The notes under the pieces were generated by a model. It was not told where the DNA came from, ran no database searches, and saw only the letters and a list, made by a program, of their open reading frames with translations. DNA of 64,000 nt from Hoeflea sp. (GTDB lineage Bacteria; Pseudomonadota; Alphaproteobacteria; Rhizobiales; Rhizobiaceae): positions 62,001 through 126,000 of the forward strand of contig JAHRFE010000029.1 of NCBI GenBank assembly GCA_019084245.1, in the 5' to 3' direction. Positions 63,255 to 64,000 of this stretch are shown one piece after another. Within the stretch, counting starts at the first letter, position 1. Each line of letters begins with the position of its first letter. The translations under genes were made by a program, and so were the position numbers.

Positions 63255-64000
63255 GCAACGACCAGATCGCATTTACCGGATCGATCCTGAACGTACCCGC
63301 CTGCATGCTCGGCGAGGGGCCGACCTATGACCAGCATACCGGGACGGCCTGGTGGTTCGACATTGTCGGGCGCATGCTGGTCGAATACGCGTTGAAGGAC
63401 AGCACGTGTCAAATCCACGATTTGCCCGTGATGGGCAGCGTGCTGGCGCGGGTCGATGACGAACAGCAGGTGATCGCCACCGAGACAGGACTGCATCTGC
63501 GCCAGACCGCTACCGGCAAGCTCGAACTGATCACGCCGATAGAGGCGGACAATGATGTGACCCGCTCCAATGACGGGCGGGTTCACGCCTGCGGCGCCTT
63601 GTGGATCGGCACCATGGGCAAGAAGGCCGAAAAGCAAGCCGGCGCGATCTACCATGTGGCGCGCGGGGTGGTGACCACGATTTTTCCCGACATCACCATC
63701 CCCAATGCGATCTGCTTTTCGCCCGATGGCACAATCGCCTATTTCGCCGATACCGACACCGACCGGATGATGCGGGTGGAGATCGATCCGGCAACCGCGC
63801 TGCCGCTTGGCGAACCGGCGGTCTTCATTGATCATCGCGGCGAAGGCGGGCTTGACGGCGCGGTCTGCGATGCGGACGGGACCATCTGGAACGCGCGCTG
63901 GGGCGCCGGCTGCGTCGACGGCTATTCCCCTCAGGGCAAACGCCTGATCTCGCTCCAGGTACCCGCCAGTCAGACCAGTTGCCCGGCCTTCGTCGGCGAG
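63251..64000 (+). CDS. SMP-30/gluconolactonase-type lactonase (runs off the window)
   Basis: The first 250 residues of a beta-propeller lactonase: metal-ligand Glu in CMLGEGPTYD, NDVTRSNDGRVHACGALWIGTMGKK and IPNAICFSPDGTIAYFADTDTDRMMRVEID are family signatures. In the galactose cluster it would hydrolyse galactonolactone to galactonate between the SDR and a dehydratase that is not visible. The gene continues past base 64000. Confidence 0.87.
   Translation, partial: MSNDQIAFTGSILNVPACMLGEGPTYDQHTGTAWWFDIVGRMLVEYALKDSTCQIHDLPVMGSVLARVDDEQQVIATETGLHLRQTATGKLELITPIEADNDVTRSNDGRVHACGALWIGTMGKKAEKQAGAIYHVARGVVTTIFPDITIPNAICFSPDGTIAYFADTDTDRMMRVEIDPATALPLGEPAVFIDHRGEGGLDGAVCDADGTIWNARWGAGCVDGYSPQGKRLISLQVPASQTSCPAFVGE

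Overview
The window is gene-dense, GC-rich chromosomal DNA typical of a Hyphomicrobiales (Rhizobiales) alphaproteobacterium, probably a free-living or marine Rhizobiaceae/Phyllobacteriaceae member (Hoeflea- or Mesorhizobium-like; genus not resolvable from sequence alone). The case rests on the HutF-type histidine pathway, a fused carnitine dehydrogenase-thioesterase, a DUF2126/ATP-grasp/alpha-E cluster, a half-size xylose ABC ATPase with a ROK regulator, a De Ley-Doudoroff galactose cluster and an anti-Shine-Dalgarno sRNA of the rhizobial type. No phage, insertion sequence, CRISPR array, tRNA or rRNA was seen. Nearly everything is uptake plus catabolism of nitrogen-rich compounds and sugars.

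Layout. 1-6099: divergent hut locus, hutU(partial)-hutG-hutH-hutI leftward and hutF-hutC rightward, with two back-to-back promoters around one HutC-type palindrome. 6117-14204: an eight-gene leftward operon for carnitine/gamma-butyrobetaine breakdown (beta-keto-acid cleavage enzyme, HD-domain oxygenase-like protein, carnitine dehydrogenase-thioesterase, SDR, acyl-CoA dehydrogenase, SelW-like protein, ADP-forming-type acyl-CoA synthetase, CaiD-like hydratase) facing an AraC/GATase regulator. 15280-24026: polar amino-acid ABC transporter divergent from a DDAH-TetR-AruH-AruI operon, with an ArgE-like M20 hydrolase: an arginine/methylarginine module. 24285-30085: dipeptide-type ABC operon. 30086-36740: transglutaminase, ATP-grasp/alpha-E fusion and transglutaminase-DUF2126 protein, a predicted peptide-ligase system of unknown product.

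36982-42396: CheW, a DEAD-box RNA helicase, a small secreted protein, a LysR regulator and an orphan arsenate reductase. 42612-48118: YdcSTUV-PatD-like polyamine uptake and gamma-aminobutyraldehyde oxidation, followed by purU and a LysR regulator. 50058-50205: a candidate trans-acting sRNA on the minus strand with two anti-Shine-Dalgarno loops. 50422-55053: xylose ABC operon and divergent ROK regulator. 55115-58950: di-heme cytochrome, FG-GAP/ASPIC-UnbV protein and a LuxR solo. 59268-64000: acyl-CoA synthetase, then SDR sugar dehydrogenase, dgoK, dgoA and an SMP-30 lactonase (cut by the window edge) for galactose-type catabolism.

A recurring architectural feature is a GC-rich hairpin directly downstream of the solute-binding-protein gene in all four ABC operons, suited to making the binding protein in excess over the membrane subunits. 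The most interesting leads are the anti-SD sRNA, the HD-type diiron oxygenase homologue inside the carnitine operon, the methylarginine module and the ATP-grasp/transglutaminase cluster.
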